From Phanerochaete sordida (Eukaryota > Basidiomycota > Agaricomycetes > Polyporales > Phanerochaetaceae): a stretch of 64,000 nt of DNA. A program made the translations under genes and the position numbers. This document shows, one piece after another, positions 24,351-35,630 of this stretch (within the stretch, counting starts at the first letter, position 1; each line of letters starts with the position of its first letter). A model generated the notes under the pieces. That model made no database searches and was not told the DNA's origin. It saw nothing but the letters and a program-made list of their open reading frames with translations. The stretch spans positions 124,001 to 188,000 of the forward strand of contig BPQB01000023.1 in assembly GCA_019973155.2 (NCBI GenBank). Reading direction: 5' to 3'.

Positions 24351-27300
24351 ATGGCGGCCGCTACAACTTCATATAATGCTCACGATGCACATGCCTCTCC
24401 CACAGCCCAGTCCAGCCCCCGCAGCTCAGACATAGATGGCGAAGACGGTTCAGACAACGCCCGGGATTCCTCATCGTATGCAACTCTGACTCGGACGGTC
24501 ATCCTGTTGCTCATATAGTTAGCCCCGACCGCGCAGACGTACTTGGGAGGGCAATGGAGCCTCCGCAGGAGCCGCCGAAGCTCTTCCATTCGCTGCACCA
24601 TCAGAGGAAATGCTCCGTGCTCAGCCTAGCGGCGGACGCCAATTACATCTACAGCGGGAGCCAAGGTAATGATATCACGGTGAGTTCGTGTCTCATACCG
24701 CGGAGCACTTGTGTTAATGTGGCGTTTGTCAGGTCTGGGACAAGGCGTCGTTTACCCTGAAGACTACGCTCCGCGGACATGCCGGTAGTGTCCTCGCTCT
24801 CGAGTATGCACCGGAGCTGCAGGTGCTGTTCAGCGCCTCAGGTACGTTGTGCTCTCCCCTCAGTAGCCGGTCGTGTTATACTGAAAGCTATACAGGTGAT
24901 AGCACAATTAGGGTATTTACCTTCTCAATATCGGCCTCAATGACTCCCTGACTTGCGCTTGCAGGTATGGTCGACGGAAACCCTGACGCCACTCTTCATC
25001 ATCAATCCACACCTCGAAACCGACTCTGGAGACTTGTTCTGCCTTGCATGGCACCCCAGGACGAGCTCGCTCTACTTTGGCTGCCAAAACACGTCTATCC
25101 AGTGGTATCACTTCGGCGGCTTTGCGTCGTCAGAGGCACAGCCCGAGACCAATGGCCATAGCCTCAATGGTCACGGCGCGAACAGTCACGGTCCCGGCGC
25201 ATCTCGTGCGCGCGCTCCAACGCCGAGAGGGAGCCCGTCAATCTCCTCCGTCCGCTCGGATTCAATAGACAGACTCGTCTTGGACACCTCGTTCGGCAAT
25301 GGCACGAGTACGCCGCGCAGGGTGCACAAGTTTTTCGATTCTTATCCACAGTATGAGCGCCGCACGCCCGATCTAAACGCACGCAATCCCAACCTTGGGA
25401 ACCCCGGTCTCGCGACGCCGCCCTCGCCCTCAGGGTTCGCCACCCCGCCGCATCTCCAGCAGGCCATGGCCGGGTTAGGGGACGCGTGCCTCATCCCTCC
25501 GCCGGCACCCCCGCCGACGAGGACCCTGCAGGTGCCGTGCGAGAACACGATCTGGTCGGCGCACTACGGGTACGTGTACTGCATGGCGACCGTGCCTAGC
25601 ATACGCGAGGGGGCCGATGACGTACCCCGACTGAACCCGGACTCTGCGCTGCTTCTGTCCGGGAGCGGAGACTCGACCGTCAAGGTGTGTACGCGCAGAG
25701 CTCTTCTCCGGTACCGATGCTCGGCCCCTCTGACCTGCATCTCCGCGATCTCGCCAGGTGTGGAATCTCGCCACGAAGCAGCCGACCCTGCAGCACACGT
25801 TCGATTGCGGCTACGGTGCTGTGCTCGCGGTGGTAGTCCGCGGCGACACGATCTACGCGGGCTGCCAGGACGGGCACGTCAAGATCTTGGATCTCGAGAC
25901 GAAGACCCACGTCCGAAGTCTGATTATCACCGAGGTGAGGATCCTCCTGTCCCCACGTCTAACGAGCTAATCAGTTCTCCTGGAGAACGTGGACATCTTG
26001 TCACTGTCTTTGCTGCACTCGGATCTCTACACGTGCTCGGCAAACGGTGAAGTCCAGGTGCGTCTATTCCCGACATACGGTCTGTAGATCCCGCTCAAAC
26101 TGTAGATCGCAGCGCTGGTCCGCCTCATTCAACCAAACTTCGTACTGGCAATCGCACTCTGGCATTGTCTTATCGTCTATCGTCACTCGCCTTACGGACC
26201 CGCGATTGAGCGACACTGCTGCTAACGAAGCGAATGGCGGTAGCGGAGGTCATTGTGAGAGGTTCGTGCTGGTCACGGGTGGCAATGACGACCAAATTAA
26301 GGTGCAATTCTTACGGCCGCCATGCCGAGGAGATCGCTGAGAGTTCTGCCGACTAGATTTGGGAGGCCAATCCACCAAAGCCTGCGCCTCATACGGTCAC
26401 CGACGACTGCAAGGACCTGGACGCGGACGATCTAGAGCTGACCTCTGGTACGTGCTGTATTTATTATTTTCGCTCATGGCGTTAAATCAACGTTTTGTAT
26501 CTGTCAGATACGATGGTCTACACGCTCTCCAAGTTCATCTCGATCCCAAGCGTCAGCAATAGCCCCCGTCACAAGGAGGACTGCCGCCAAGCTGCAATAT
26601 GGCTGCGAAAATGCCTTGGCCAACTCGGTGCATCATCATACTTGGTAGGTCTCCGACCGATTCACCGCCGTCTGTGAACCTCACACTCTCGTAGCTGCCC
26701 ACTGGCGAGGACACCAATCCGTTGGTGCTTGCAACCTTCCAGGGCACTCAAACCTTGCACAAGAAGCCGAGAATTTTGTTCTACGGGTGCGCACTGACCC
26801 CATCTGCCAAATGTGACTGGAAGCTGACATATCTCTGGTAGTCACTACGATGTCATCTCCGCGCGAGGCAGCAGCTGGGAATCCGACCCGTTCAAACTCT
26901 CCGCGCGCAATGGCTACCTGTACGGCCGTGGTGTCACCGACAACAAGGGTCCAATCATGGCGATTGCATGCGCTGCGGCAGATCTCCTGAAGCAGCGTGC
27001 TCTGGAACTCGATGTCGTGATGCTTCTCGAGGGCGAAGAAGAAGCTGGAAGCCGTGGATTCATGGAAACCGTCAGGAAGAACAAGGTTTGCCTTTGTAAC
27101 CTGGTTCCACCATTCCTTACGCTGACAATGGAGTCCACAGGACAAGATTGGCCCTATCGACGCGATACTTATTAGGTAAGTAGGGCTGTATCGACGTCAG
27201 GGCCGAATACTCATGGTCCTGCAGTAACTCGACATGGATAGCCGAAGACACGCCCTGCATAACCTACGGTCTTCGTGGTGTCATCCACTCTATCGTCAAG

Positions 27301-28403
27301 GTTTGTAGCTTCCTTTTCAGCACATCTTCCAAAGCGCTGAACTCAGGATTAGGTTTCGAGCAACGGCCCTGACCTCCATTCCGGTGTCGACGGCGGCGCC
27401 GTCGAAGAACCCATGGTGGATATGTACGTTTCCTTGTGCTCAAATTGCAGCCCTTCTTTTTCGCTGACGAATCGCTAGGGTCAAGCTCCTTGGGACCCTT
27501 CTCGATGGTCAGAAGCGCGTCGCCCTGCCCCGATTCTGTACGTAAATGCGTAAATGCATCCCTTACGTGTGCTCTGTCCTGACAACCGTGCTCCTTAGAC
27601 GACGATGTTCGTCCGCTCACAGAGGAGGAGCGCCAGCTATACAAGGTGCTCTCTGCTGTCATCCAGACCCCTGCTTCCACGCTGTCGTCCAAGTGGAGGG
27701 AGCCGTCCTTGACCATTCACGATGTCAGGGCCTCCGTTGCCACGAGTACGTGTTCTTCGTCCGTCGCAGCTCTTCGCGTGCTCAGGGCGTCCTGTAGACT
27801 CGACTGTCATCCCCGCGACGGTCACCGCCTCTGTTTCGATCCGTATCGTCCCTGATCAGGACCTCGACACCATCGCGGAAGCGCTGAAACAGCATCTGGA
27901 AACCACATTCTCGAACATGCGCTCTCCTAACAGCCTAGACGTCAGTCCCTCCCCCGTACTCCCACGTGTTTTGTACTGACCGTTTGGACAGATCACAATC
28001 AAGCACATGGCCGACTGGTGGCTGGGCAACCTCGACGACCTCTGGTTCACCGCGCTCGAAGACGCAGTCCGCGAAGAATGGGGCACGGAGCCGCTCCGCA
28101 TCCGGGAGGGCGGCGTACGTCGCGCTCCTTTCCTCCCTCCCGCTATCCGCTGACGCGTGCCCCCAGTCCATCCCCTCGATCCCGAACCTCGAGAAGGAAT
28201 TCGCCTGCCACGCGCTGCACCTCCCGCTGGGACAGAGCACGGTACGTCCCCCTCGCTGCCGCGTGTGGCCTGGCGGCTGACGCCGCCGCCCGCAGGACCA
28301 AGCCCACCTGCCCAACGAGCGCATCTCGCTCACCAACCTGCGCCGCGGCAAGTCCGTCGTCGAACGCTTCTTCACGAACGTCGCCTGCCACCACAAGCGC
28401 TGA
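24351..28403 (+). CDS. DUG2: DUG2: WD40 plus M20 peptidase subunit of the glutathione-degrading Dug complex
   Basis: A 21-exon model (24351-24475, 24523-24679, 24733-24841, 24896-24912, 24965-25684, 25758-25934, 25986-26057, 26113-26301, 26357-26447, 26508-26644, 26695-26786, 26842-27085, 27141-27175, 27225-27300, 27353-27423, 27479-27537, 27599-27745, 27786-27940, 27992-28114, 28167-28241, 28296-28403) gives 992 aa. WD40 repeats occupy about residues 40-535 (GDSTIRVW, GSGDSTVKVW, GGNDDQIK). An M20 metallopeptidase domain follows, with HYDV near 630, GRGVTDNKG near 657 and EGEEE near 692 supplying metal ligands and the catalytic Glu. This fusion is diagnostic of Dug2, which with Dug3 and Dug1 breaks down glutathione in the cytosol. 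Exon 4 is only 17 nt. The acceptor of exon 7 (a GAG) is the least certain junction. Confidence 0.93.
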
Positions 28404-28733
28404 GTTTTCACTGCTCTATTTCCCCCGAAATCTCGTTTTGCTTCGTCCATTTCCTAGGCTGGATTACAGGTATAGCATGCGCGCCGTTGCGCAGGATACA
28501 TTGTATGTACGACTATATTTATGCTATGCTGCAGCGCGCCCGCGGCCTGCGGGTGGTAGTGCTAGTGGTTGTGGTTGTGTATGTATGTATGTGTGGTGCG
28601 GGTATGAAATTACGACAGGATAGATGTGGCAGACAACAGCGAGACCCAGAACGAACGAATAAACAAAAGGCACACAGCGTCCAGCCGGAAACGAGCGAGG
28701 GCGGCGCGCGTGCACAGGCAGGACACAGCGGGT
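28404..28733. other. Convergent 3' region, DUG2 / XPT1-like gene
   Basis: 330 bp between two stop codons. Contains a TG-rich stretch with TATGTATG repeats at 28577-28592. No coding signal. Confidence 0.45.
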
Positions 28734-31549
28734 TCAGCGCTCCCACGCCGCGGGCGCGCCCCAGCGCTCGCCCGCCCACTGCTGGAACGCGGCCGCGACC
28801 TTGTCGTCGTCGATCGCGACGTCGTCGTTCACGCACAGCAGCGCGACGTCGGGGTGCTTCTCGAGGTGCTTCACCATCCCGCCGAACGCGCTCGGGCCCG
28901 AGAGCATCGCGAAGTGCGCGGGCGTGTCGCCTGTCCCCTCATCAGCACATCACTCACAACCGCACACGCCGAGCGGGGGGAGGGAGGGGGGGAGGGACGC
29001 ACCGATGACGAAGCGGTAGCGCTCGAGCAGGCGCAGCGTCCACGCGCGCACGTCCGTGCCCTGCGCGCCGCGCAGCACGTCCGCGAGCGCGAACTCGCTG
29101 TCCTCCCAGCGCTCGTTGAGCGGGAGGTGCGGCACGGGGTCGACGTCGTCTGGACTAGCATCAGCCTTGAGCGGCAGCGACACGACGCGGCCCGGCGGCG
29201 GCAGGAACGCCTCGAGCCCCTGCTCGCCGCTCGCGCGCACGAGCGCGAGCGATACTACCCGCGGTGTCAGTGGTTGGAAGGGAGGGAGGGGAGGGAGCGG
29301 TGCGTACTGCAGTCGCCGCACGCGGGCGCGCGGAACGCGACGTGCTTGAAGAGCTCGCTCGCGCTCGCGAAGGGCGTGCCGTCGGGGTCCGCGAAGCACG
29401 CGCGGAAGTCGAGCGCGCAGCGGCGCAGCTCGCCCTCGGGCGCCGCGCGCGTGTAGCGCGGCCACGTGTTCTGCCGCTTGTCCTTCGGGTTCGCGCTGAA
29501 GTTGATGTACGGGTAGCCGTCCTGCGAGGCTGCGGCGCGTCAGCTGCGCGCGGACACGGAGGAGGGGGCGGGGCGCGCACAGAACTCGTACACCGTGCCG
29601 TCGACCTGCTTGTGCCCGCTCGCGCGCAGGTTCCCCGAGACGCGGTCGGGCTCCATCGCGGCGCGGCGCCCGGCGACGACCTCGAGCAGCGTGTGCTCGG
29701 GCGCGCCGCCGAGCTGCGCCCACGCGCGCGCGGTCGCGTCGGGCGTCCACTTGTCATCTTCCGTACCATGTCTTCCGACGACCCACGCCCAGAGGAGCGC
29801 CTCGCGCGCGCGCTCGACGACGAAGTGCGCGAGCATGAACAGCGAGCTCGGGTCCGCGTTCCCGAGGCGCGTCTCGCGGAACGGGTGCGTCGCCGTCGCG
29901 GCGAACGGCGCGGCCCACATCTGGCCGAGCTCGTGCAGCAGCGCGCGCGACGCGCCCTTCGCCTCGTGCGTCACGTACGGGCGGTGCCGCACGCCGAAGC
30001 GGTCGCCTGTGCGCGGTCAGCGGGTGGTCGCGCGCGAGGGAGGGAGGGCGCACTGAGGAGGCGGTTGCTTGCTGCGAGGCTGCGCCACTCGCCCTTGACG
30101 TTGTTCTTGTACTGTGTCGGCGCGACGAGCAGGTCGCTTTGCATGCGGAGCACGAGGCCGTAGGCTGCACAATGCGGTCAGCTACTCTGGCGATTGCGAC
30201 GGCCGGCCATGGGATGTCCGCAGCAAAGCATCGCGACAGGAGCGTGTTGTGCATGGCTGTGCGGACGCTGCTGCGCGGATGCACACAGGTCCGCGATGTG
30301 TGCGGCGTCGCACGCTTGTTTGCGCTGGCGCCAATGCGGTGCCGACATGTCGCTACGCAGGTGGTGCGAACGCACGGCTGCGAAGGCGTAGACGCGACAA
30401 ATATAGCACCGCGTCTCTGCGCAGCATTGACCGCGAGGCGCCGCGCGAAGCAGGGCTCGAAACAGAAGATGCGGGATCTCACCTGATGTGTAGAATGTTC
30501 GTGGTGTTAGATGGCGCAGGAAGAAAAAATCGTCGTTCTGTGACAACAGTTAGTCGCCATCTCCACAGCACAGCGTCGAAGACGAGGCACGGACCAGATA
30601 GATACTATTCGACAGGGTCAGGATATCATAGATACTCAGCCTCCGGAACACTCACAAGTTCTCAGAGATATCCTCGAGATGTCCGAACTGAGACTCGATG
30701 GCGTAGCTGGCACAGGCCTCAGTACCGTGACTGTGGCAGGGCAGCGGGGCTTTACCTGTTAAATATGTTGTCCTCGTAGGGGTGAAAGATCTGGGCATGG
30801 TGCTTGACAGAGAGCTCGACATGGCCGTCTGCCCAGGGCCTCTGGTCTGTGTTGAGCCACTGTGGCACTTGGCCCAGGCGATAGTCAATAGGGATGCTGC
30901 TGTTCTCGGCAGTCTCCGGCATAGCAAAGTCGGTCGTGAGCAGGTGGAACCGGCCGAGATACGGCCTGAAGTTCGCGAGCACGCTGCGAACAGAGTAGCG
31001 GAGCTCGTCATGGTCCCTGCATGCCATAGTGAGCGAGTTACCCACGCGATTCGCCATATTCAGAACGTACCTGAGCTGTCGGATGGTCTTCCAGGACTTG
31101 CTGGGCTGCCTGGGGTCATCTGCGGCGAGGCCCTCCTGGACGCGGTTTTTCGCGTCCTGGAGGAGTATATCCGAGCCGTTGACCCACGTCCAGAGGACGT
31201 CGAGCCTGGGCTCGGCGGCGTTGTAGCACAGCGCGCCCTTGGCTATGTGCGCGTCTACGCAGTCCTCCGGGAGAGGGAGCGTGGGCCTGAGCTTCCGGCG
31301 CAACGGGCCCGGCCGCGGTGGCTGGAAGGGCAGGTAGACGGTGTCGAGCGTGGGGTCGGCGAGCGCGTCGTCCTGCGCGTCCTGGAGGTCCTCTGTGCCG
31401 GCGGCGAGGAAGGAGGCGTACTCGAATAAAAGAAAGACGGTGACGGCGGAGAGGAAGACGTAGGTCGCGCGGCGGCGCCAGCCGAGGGGCAGCGAGGACC
31501 GGCCGTCGCGCACGGCGGCGGGGAGAGGCAGCAGGGCGGAGAGGGTCAT
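28734..31549 (-). CDS. XPT1: Stealth-family xylosyl/sugar phosphotransferase, XPT1-like
   Basis: Nine minus-strand exons (30756-31549, 30656-30706, 30595-30604, 30483-30537, 30054-30164, 29581-30006, 29308-29529, 29003-29254, 28734-28930) give 705 aa. A hydrophobic segment at about residues 28-50 after three Arg predicts a type II Golgi membrane protein. Stealth conserved regions occur in order: CR1 DVLWTWVNGSD (117-127), CR2 around DELRYSVRSVL, CR3 HHAQIFHPYEDNIFN through ENFIYLNDDFFF (286 onward), and CR4 near the end (CVNDD). Among fungi this layout is that of the Cryptococcus xylosylphosphotransferase Xpt1, which modifies protein O-glycans; the exact donor here is inferred. Exon 3 is a 10-nt exon required to read ENF-IYL-NDD. 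The fourth intron (30165-30482) is unusually long. Confidence 0.82.
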
Positions 31550-32398
31550 GGGCCGCGCGGGCGTGGCGGCATGGGCCAGGGGAGAGAGAAAAGGCAGCTG
31601 GCGAGGGCTGCTCGTGTGCCTCGTTTATGACTTATTCTCAGCTCCCATCCCCGTCCCAGTCTGCCGGCCACCGGCATCCGCGGAGTCGCCCGTCGCGCTG
31701 ATCCGCCACGCGATGCCGCGCCCTGCCGCGCCCTGCCGCCCGCCCCGCTTCTTCGGCACTGCGCCTACGCGCACCCACTGTCTTCCCAGCCTTCGCTGCG
31801 AACGCTCCGGACGACTGGGACAGCTGCGTCTGCGCAGGCGTACGCCCCGAGCAGCCCCCAGCGTTGGCCGTCTGCTGCCCGTCGCCCCCATCGATGATCG
31901 CAAAAGCTCAGAAACAAGATCCAGCTATAAATAGCGCAGGTCTAGCGTTGTGCTCCCCGCAAACGGCCTGCAATTATAGACCGCTGCGGGCCTGACCCTG
32001 TCTGCAGCCAGGTTACGTGCCCTCGGGACCGTCTCGCAAGTGCGGCGACCGTCGTACAGTCATTGAATATGCTGCAGCTGCCCGGCACTCCGACAAACGC
32101 TGTTGCGACCAGTCGCACAGGTGCAGCTCGACCTGAGACGATCGTCACCACAGCGTCACCTACCCAAGCTTGGGCGAACGTTCCAGCGTACGTCGCAGAT
32201 GGCAACCAGCGAATCGAGCGGCGACCACTGACCGCGCTCCATGAGCGATACAACTACTGCTCACTCGATTGTGATTCAACGGATCCGCACGCCGTGAGAG
32301 CGCACGACTGCGCAGGTAGACGCGACCATCGCCGCCCGCCTCCCACGAGCATGCAATCGAATCGAGTGCGAAAGACACGGCTCCACCTACAATGCGCC
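31550..32398. other. Region between XPT1-like start and RRP6 stop
   Basis: About 850 bp containing the 3' UTR of RRP6 and the promoter/5' UTR of the XPT1-like gene, both on the minus strand. Short frames here show no domain. A plus-strand TATAAATA at 31926-31933 has no plus-strand gene to serve. Confidence 0.45.
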
Positions 32399-35338
32399 CT
32401 ACTTGAACGTACGCGACTGGTTCCCCGACTTCGGCTCGTTCTGCGCCTTGGGCGGCGCCCGGAAGTTCCCATAGTCGAAGCGGCCTGCCCCACCCGTCAG
32501 CACACACGCGCACGCGCACAAATTCGCCCGCACGCACCCTGCATCTTCTGCCTGCGCTTGCGCCCGCCCGCCGCCTCGGGCTCGTGGTCCGAGCCCTCGT
32601 CGAGGATGTTCGACACCGCGCCGTAGTCGAACGCCGCCTCCTCTGCGCCCTCGCCTGCGTCCGCGTCTGCGTCTGCGGCGGCCTTGACGGCGGCGCGCTT
32701 CCGCTTCTTGCGCTGCGCCGCGCCGACGACGACGAGCGTGTCCTGCACGGCCTCCGCGGCGGGGCGCACCTCCTGGCGCTCGGCCGCAGGCACGAACGGC
32801 ACCACAACCTGCCCGGGCACCTCCTCCACCTCCTCCTCCACCGCACTCTCATCTTTGGACACGAGCGCAGCGGCGGCGGCGGGCGTCGGCACAGCAGGCG
32901 CGATCGCGAGCGCGCCCTGTATGCGCGCGACGACGTCGCGCAGGCGGCGCGCGCGGCGGTCCGCGGTCTGCGGCGGGCTGAGCATGGGCGCACACGACCA
33001 GCCAGCGCGCGCACTCACGCTCGGCGATCCCTCCATCACGAAGAGGCTGCTTCGCGAAGCCGTGCAGGGGCCCGCAGCCGCGGGCCCGGGCCCCTTCGCG
33101 GGCGCCTCGCCAAACAAGGCAGAGGAGGCCGCTGTCCCGCGGGCGCGCCCTGGGAACGCGTGCCGGGCCGTCAGCGTGCATGGGGAAGGCGTAGTGTACG
33201 GCGCGCGCACCTGTGGGCCAGAGGCCTGCGGGCTTATCGATGGCGGGAGTGTCTTTGGGTGACCCTGCGTCTGCGCCGTCGACCTGCATGGGCTCCTGGG
33301 AAGGCGCCGGCGCGGCGGGCGCGGGCGCCGGGCTCGCGTCGGGCGCGTCCGCGGCGGTGCGGAGCGCGGCGAGGAGCTCGCGCGCGCGGCGCCGCACGAC
33401 GGGCGGGACGTGCTGGAAGCGCGCGAGGAGGCCCGCGATGTCGGCCGGCGGCTGTTCCGCGAGCACGAAGAGGTGGTGGTTCGGGAGCACGTACCTGCGG
33501 CGCATGAGTGTCGCGGAAAACGCGGGATGCCACAGCAGGACGCACCGCGTGCTCTCGTCCTCCTCCCGGGCGACGCGGTCCCGCCAGGCGTGCACCGCCT
33601 TGTATATCCGCCGCCGCGGCGTCTCGCGCTCGCCGGCCATGAGCGCGCCCTTGTTCCACTTGCGCGCGAGCGTGTCCCAGCCCGAGGGGCCGGAGCCGTC
33701 CTCGGCGTCGTACACCTCGCGCTCCACGACGCGCAGCGCTGTCTCCTCCGACCTAGAAAGCACCTCGCGCACGAGTGCGTGTTGGGGATCACCTGTATGC
33801 GAGGAGCTCGGCGCGTCCGAGGGGCTCTGGGCGCGCGACTGCGCCCGATCTAACAGCGCATTCCGAAGATTGTCGTAGATGAAGAGGAGGAAGTGAGTGT
33901 CAGACCGGGCGTAGTCCAGCATCTCCGCTGGGAGTGGTCTGTAAAGGACTTGAGTCACGATAGTCTGCGTCACGAGACTGGACGTACCGTATCCGCCAGT
34001 CCGCAAGCTGGTACCGCTTGTCGGCCGTAAAGTCGCAGTACATCTCCATGAGAGTTGCCAGACTGTGTCTCGGGAAGTCGAGCACTTTTGATGCGTGGTA
34101 CGTGTCGAAGAGGTTGACGATGTAGAGGTTGAAGTCTTGCTGGAGCCAGACAATGTCGCTCTCCGCTCCGTGGAGCACCTGGCGTGCCGTCAGAGCCCCG
34201 TTACGCGAACAAACCGGACTGCACGCGTACCTTGACAATGCTTGGATCCGTAAAGACCTCGTTCAGCTCTTCCAGCTCTTCGCGGACAGCGAGGGTGTCG
34301 ACGACAAAGTCCTCGTCCCGCGTGCTGATCTGCATGAGACACACGAAGCCGTAGAACGACCTGTAGCTGTGGTACTCGAGGTCGATAGCGATCTCTTTCG
34401 CGCCCCGCAGCTTTTCAAGCATGACAGCGAGCGCCGATGCGTCCGCGACCCAAGTGAACGGGGTCTCTTCAAAGGACTTGGGCGGAATCGGCTCGGCAGA
34501 GCGGAACATGTGTGCAGGGTATTCAATGTGTTTGATTTCATACCGATATGGATGCCTACAAATACAGGTGAAGCTGTGTCCAGAAAATCTCCAGGGAAGG
34601 GGCCAACATACAGACTGCTGAGTGCGTTCTCATCGCTGTCGTCGCGCATATCGTACCCAAGGGGAACCTGCGCGTTGTATTTATGCCGCAGGCTTGGCTG
34701 CCACGGAGCGTCATTTGTGTTGTCGGCCTTACGCTTGAATTTCAGCTGCGGCTTCGGAAGGTGGGACGCGTGTTGCAGGGCAGGATCCAGCCGTCCAGAG
34801 GCAGTCATAGTGTGCTTTTGCGTCTGCTTGCATGTAAGAGTCTGCGGGCTAGAGTCATGGTCCAGGACGCACCTTCGCTTTCGCCGGCTTCGGGTTCATG
34901 GCAATCGCGGGTTGCTTGACCAAGCCGAGAAATTCGTCCATACAGATATCCTGGAATCGAGAAGTTGAGTAAAACGGGATTTCGGCGTATGCGCGTACGT
35001 ACAGCCCGCTCCAGCAGCTGGTCCATGGCATCCACCACGGACGAACGGAAGTTGTCCGTGAGGTCATCGTGCTCTAGTCTGGCCTTGCCTTTTGACCTTG
35101 AGCTCGAGCTGTCGCCAGTAGATACAAGATCCAGGAGCCGGTTCGTCAGAGACAGCACCCTTGAGGAGCAGGCGTCGACCTCTTTCGCGATGCCGCGGTC
35201 TAGGGAGCGGTAGAATCCAAGGTCTTGCGGGAGGAACACCGCGTTTCGCGTCGCTTTCAGAGCTGAGCCTTGCAGTTCCGTGTTGAACGTGTCGAACAGC
35301 TCCTGTCCGAGTTCTGGGGGGCGCGAAGACTGAGCCAT
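32399..35338 (-). CDS. RRP6: Rrp6/EXOSC10-like nuclear exosome exoribonuclease
   Basis: Nine minus-strand exons (35003-35338, 34873-34950, 34612-34823, 34231-34555, 33988-34178, 33211-33938, 33019-33149, 32538-32967, 32399-32484) give 838 aa. Residues 1-140 fit the N-terminal domain that binds the Rrp47 cofactor. The DEDD-Y nuclease follows: Asp267 and Glu269 in IDLEYHS, Asp325 in GAESDIVW, Tyr390 and Asp394 in YARSD. An HRDC-like helical domain lies after it (RIYKAVHAWRD to VLPNHHLF). The C-terminal tail is basic (RKKRKR, RKRRQK) and ends with an FDYGNF motif, as in the family. The enzyme degrades and trims nuclear RNAs including rRNA and snoRNA precursors. It starts 292 bp from, and opposite to, DHR2. 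Confidence 0.93.
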
Positions 35339-35630
35339 GGCGAGAGGACGCACGCACAGCTCGTGCGAGGAAATTGTCAAGAGCCCGCAGGGCGCCAAAG
35401 CCAAATCTCCCCGCCCCGGCGCTTGCACGGCGCGCACGTAAGGTTAGGGTCGTCGGGCTCTGCTTCCGGAAGGCGCGGACCAATCGCAGGGCCTTCACCG
35501 AAAATTCTGACCGTGAACTTGCACGCTCACGCCCATTGTCCCCCCGCCCCCCTCTTACCGCACAGCCGGTATGTTCTCCTACTTTTGGCAGTTCTACACG
35601 AATTATTTACGAGACGTAACCCAGTCTCAG
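35339..35630. promoter_or_regulatory. Divergent promoter region RRP6 / DHR2, with possible DHR2 leader intron
   Basis: 292 bp between two opposing start codons. On the plus side a perfect GTATGT donor at 35569 and a TCTCAG acceptor ending at 35630 would form a 62-nt intron in the DHR2 leader, placing the first coding ATG immediately after it. An alternative ATG at 35571 inside this segment would instead add 20 N-terminal residues. Confidence 0.5.

Noticed and set aside
30536..30655. Frameshift pseudogene call for the XPT1-like gene
   Set aside because: The apparent one-base phase conflict disappears with the 10-nt exon at 30595-30604, which restores the conserved motif.
31926..31933. TATAAATA on the plus strand
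   Set aside because: No plus-strand gene lies downstream; both neighbours are on the minus strand.
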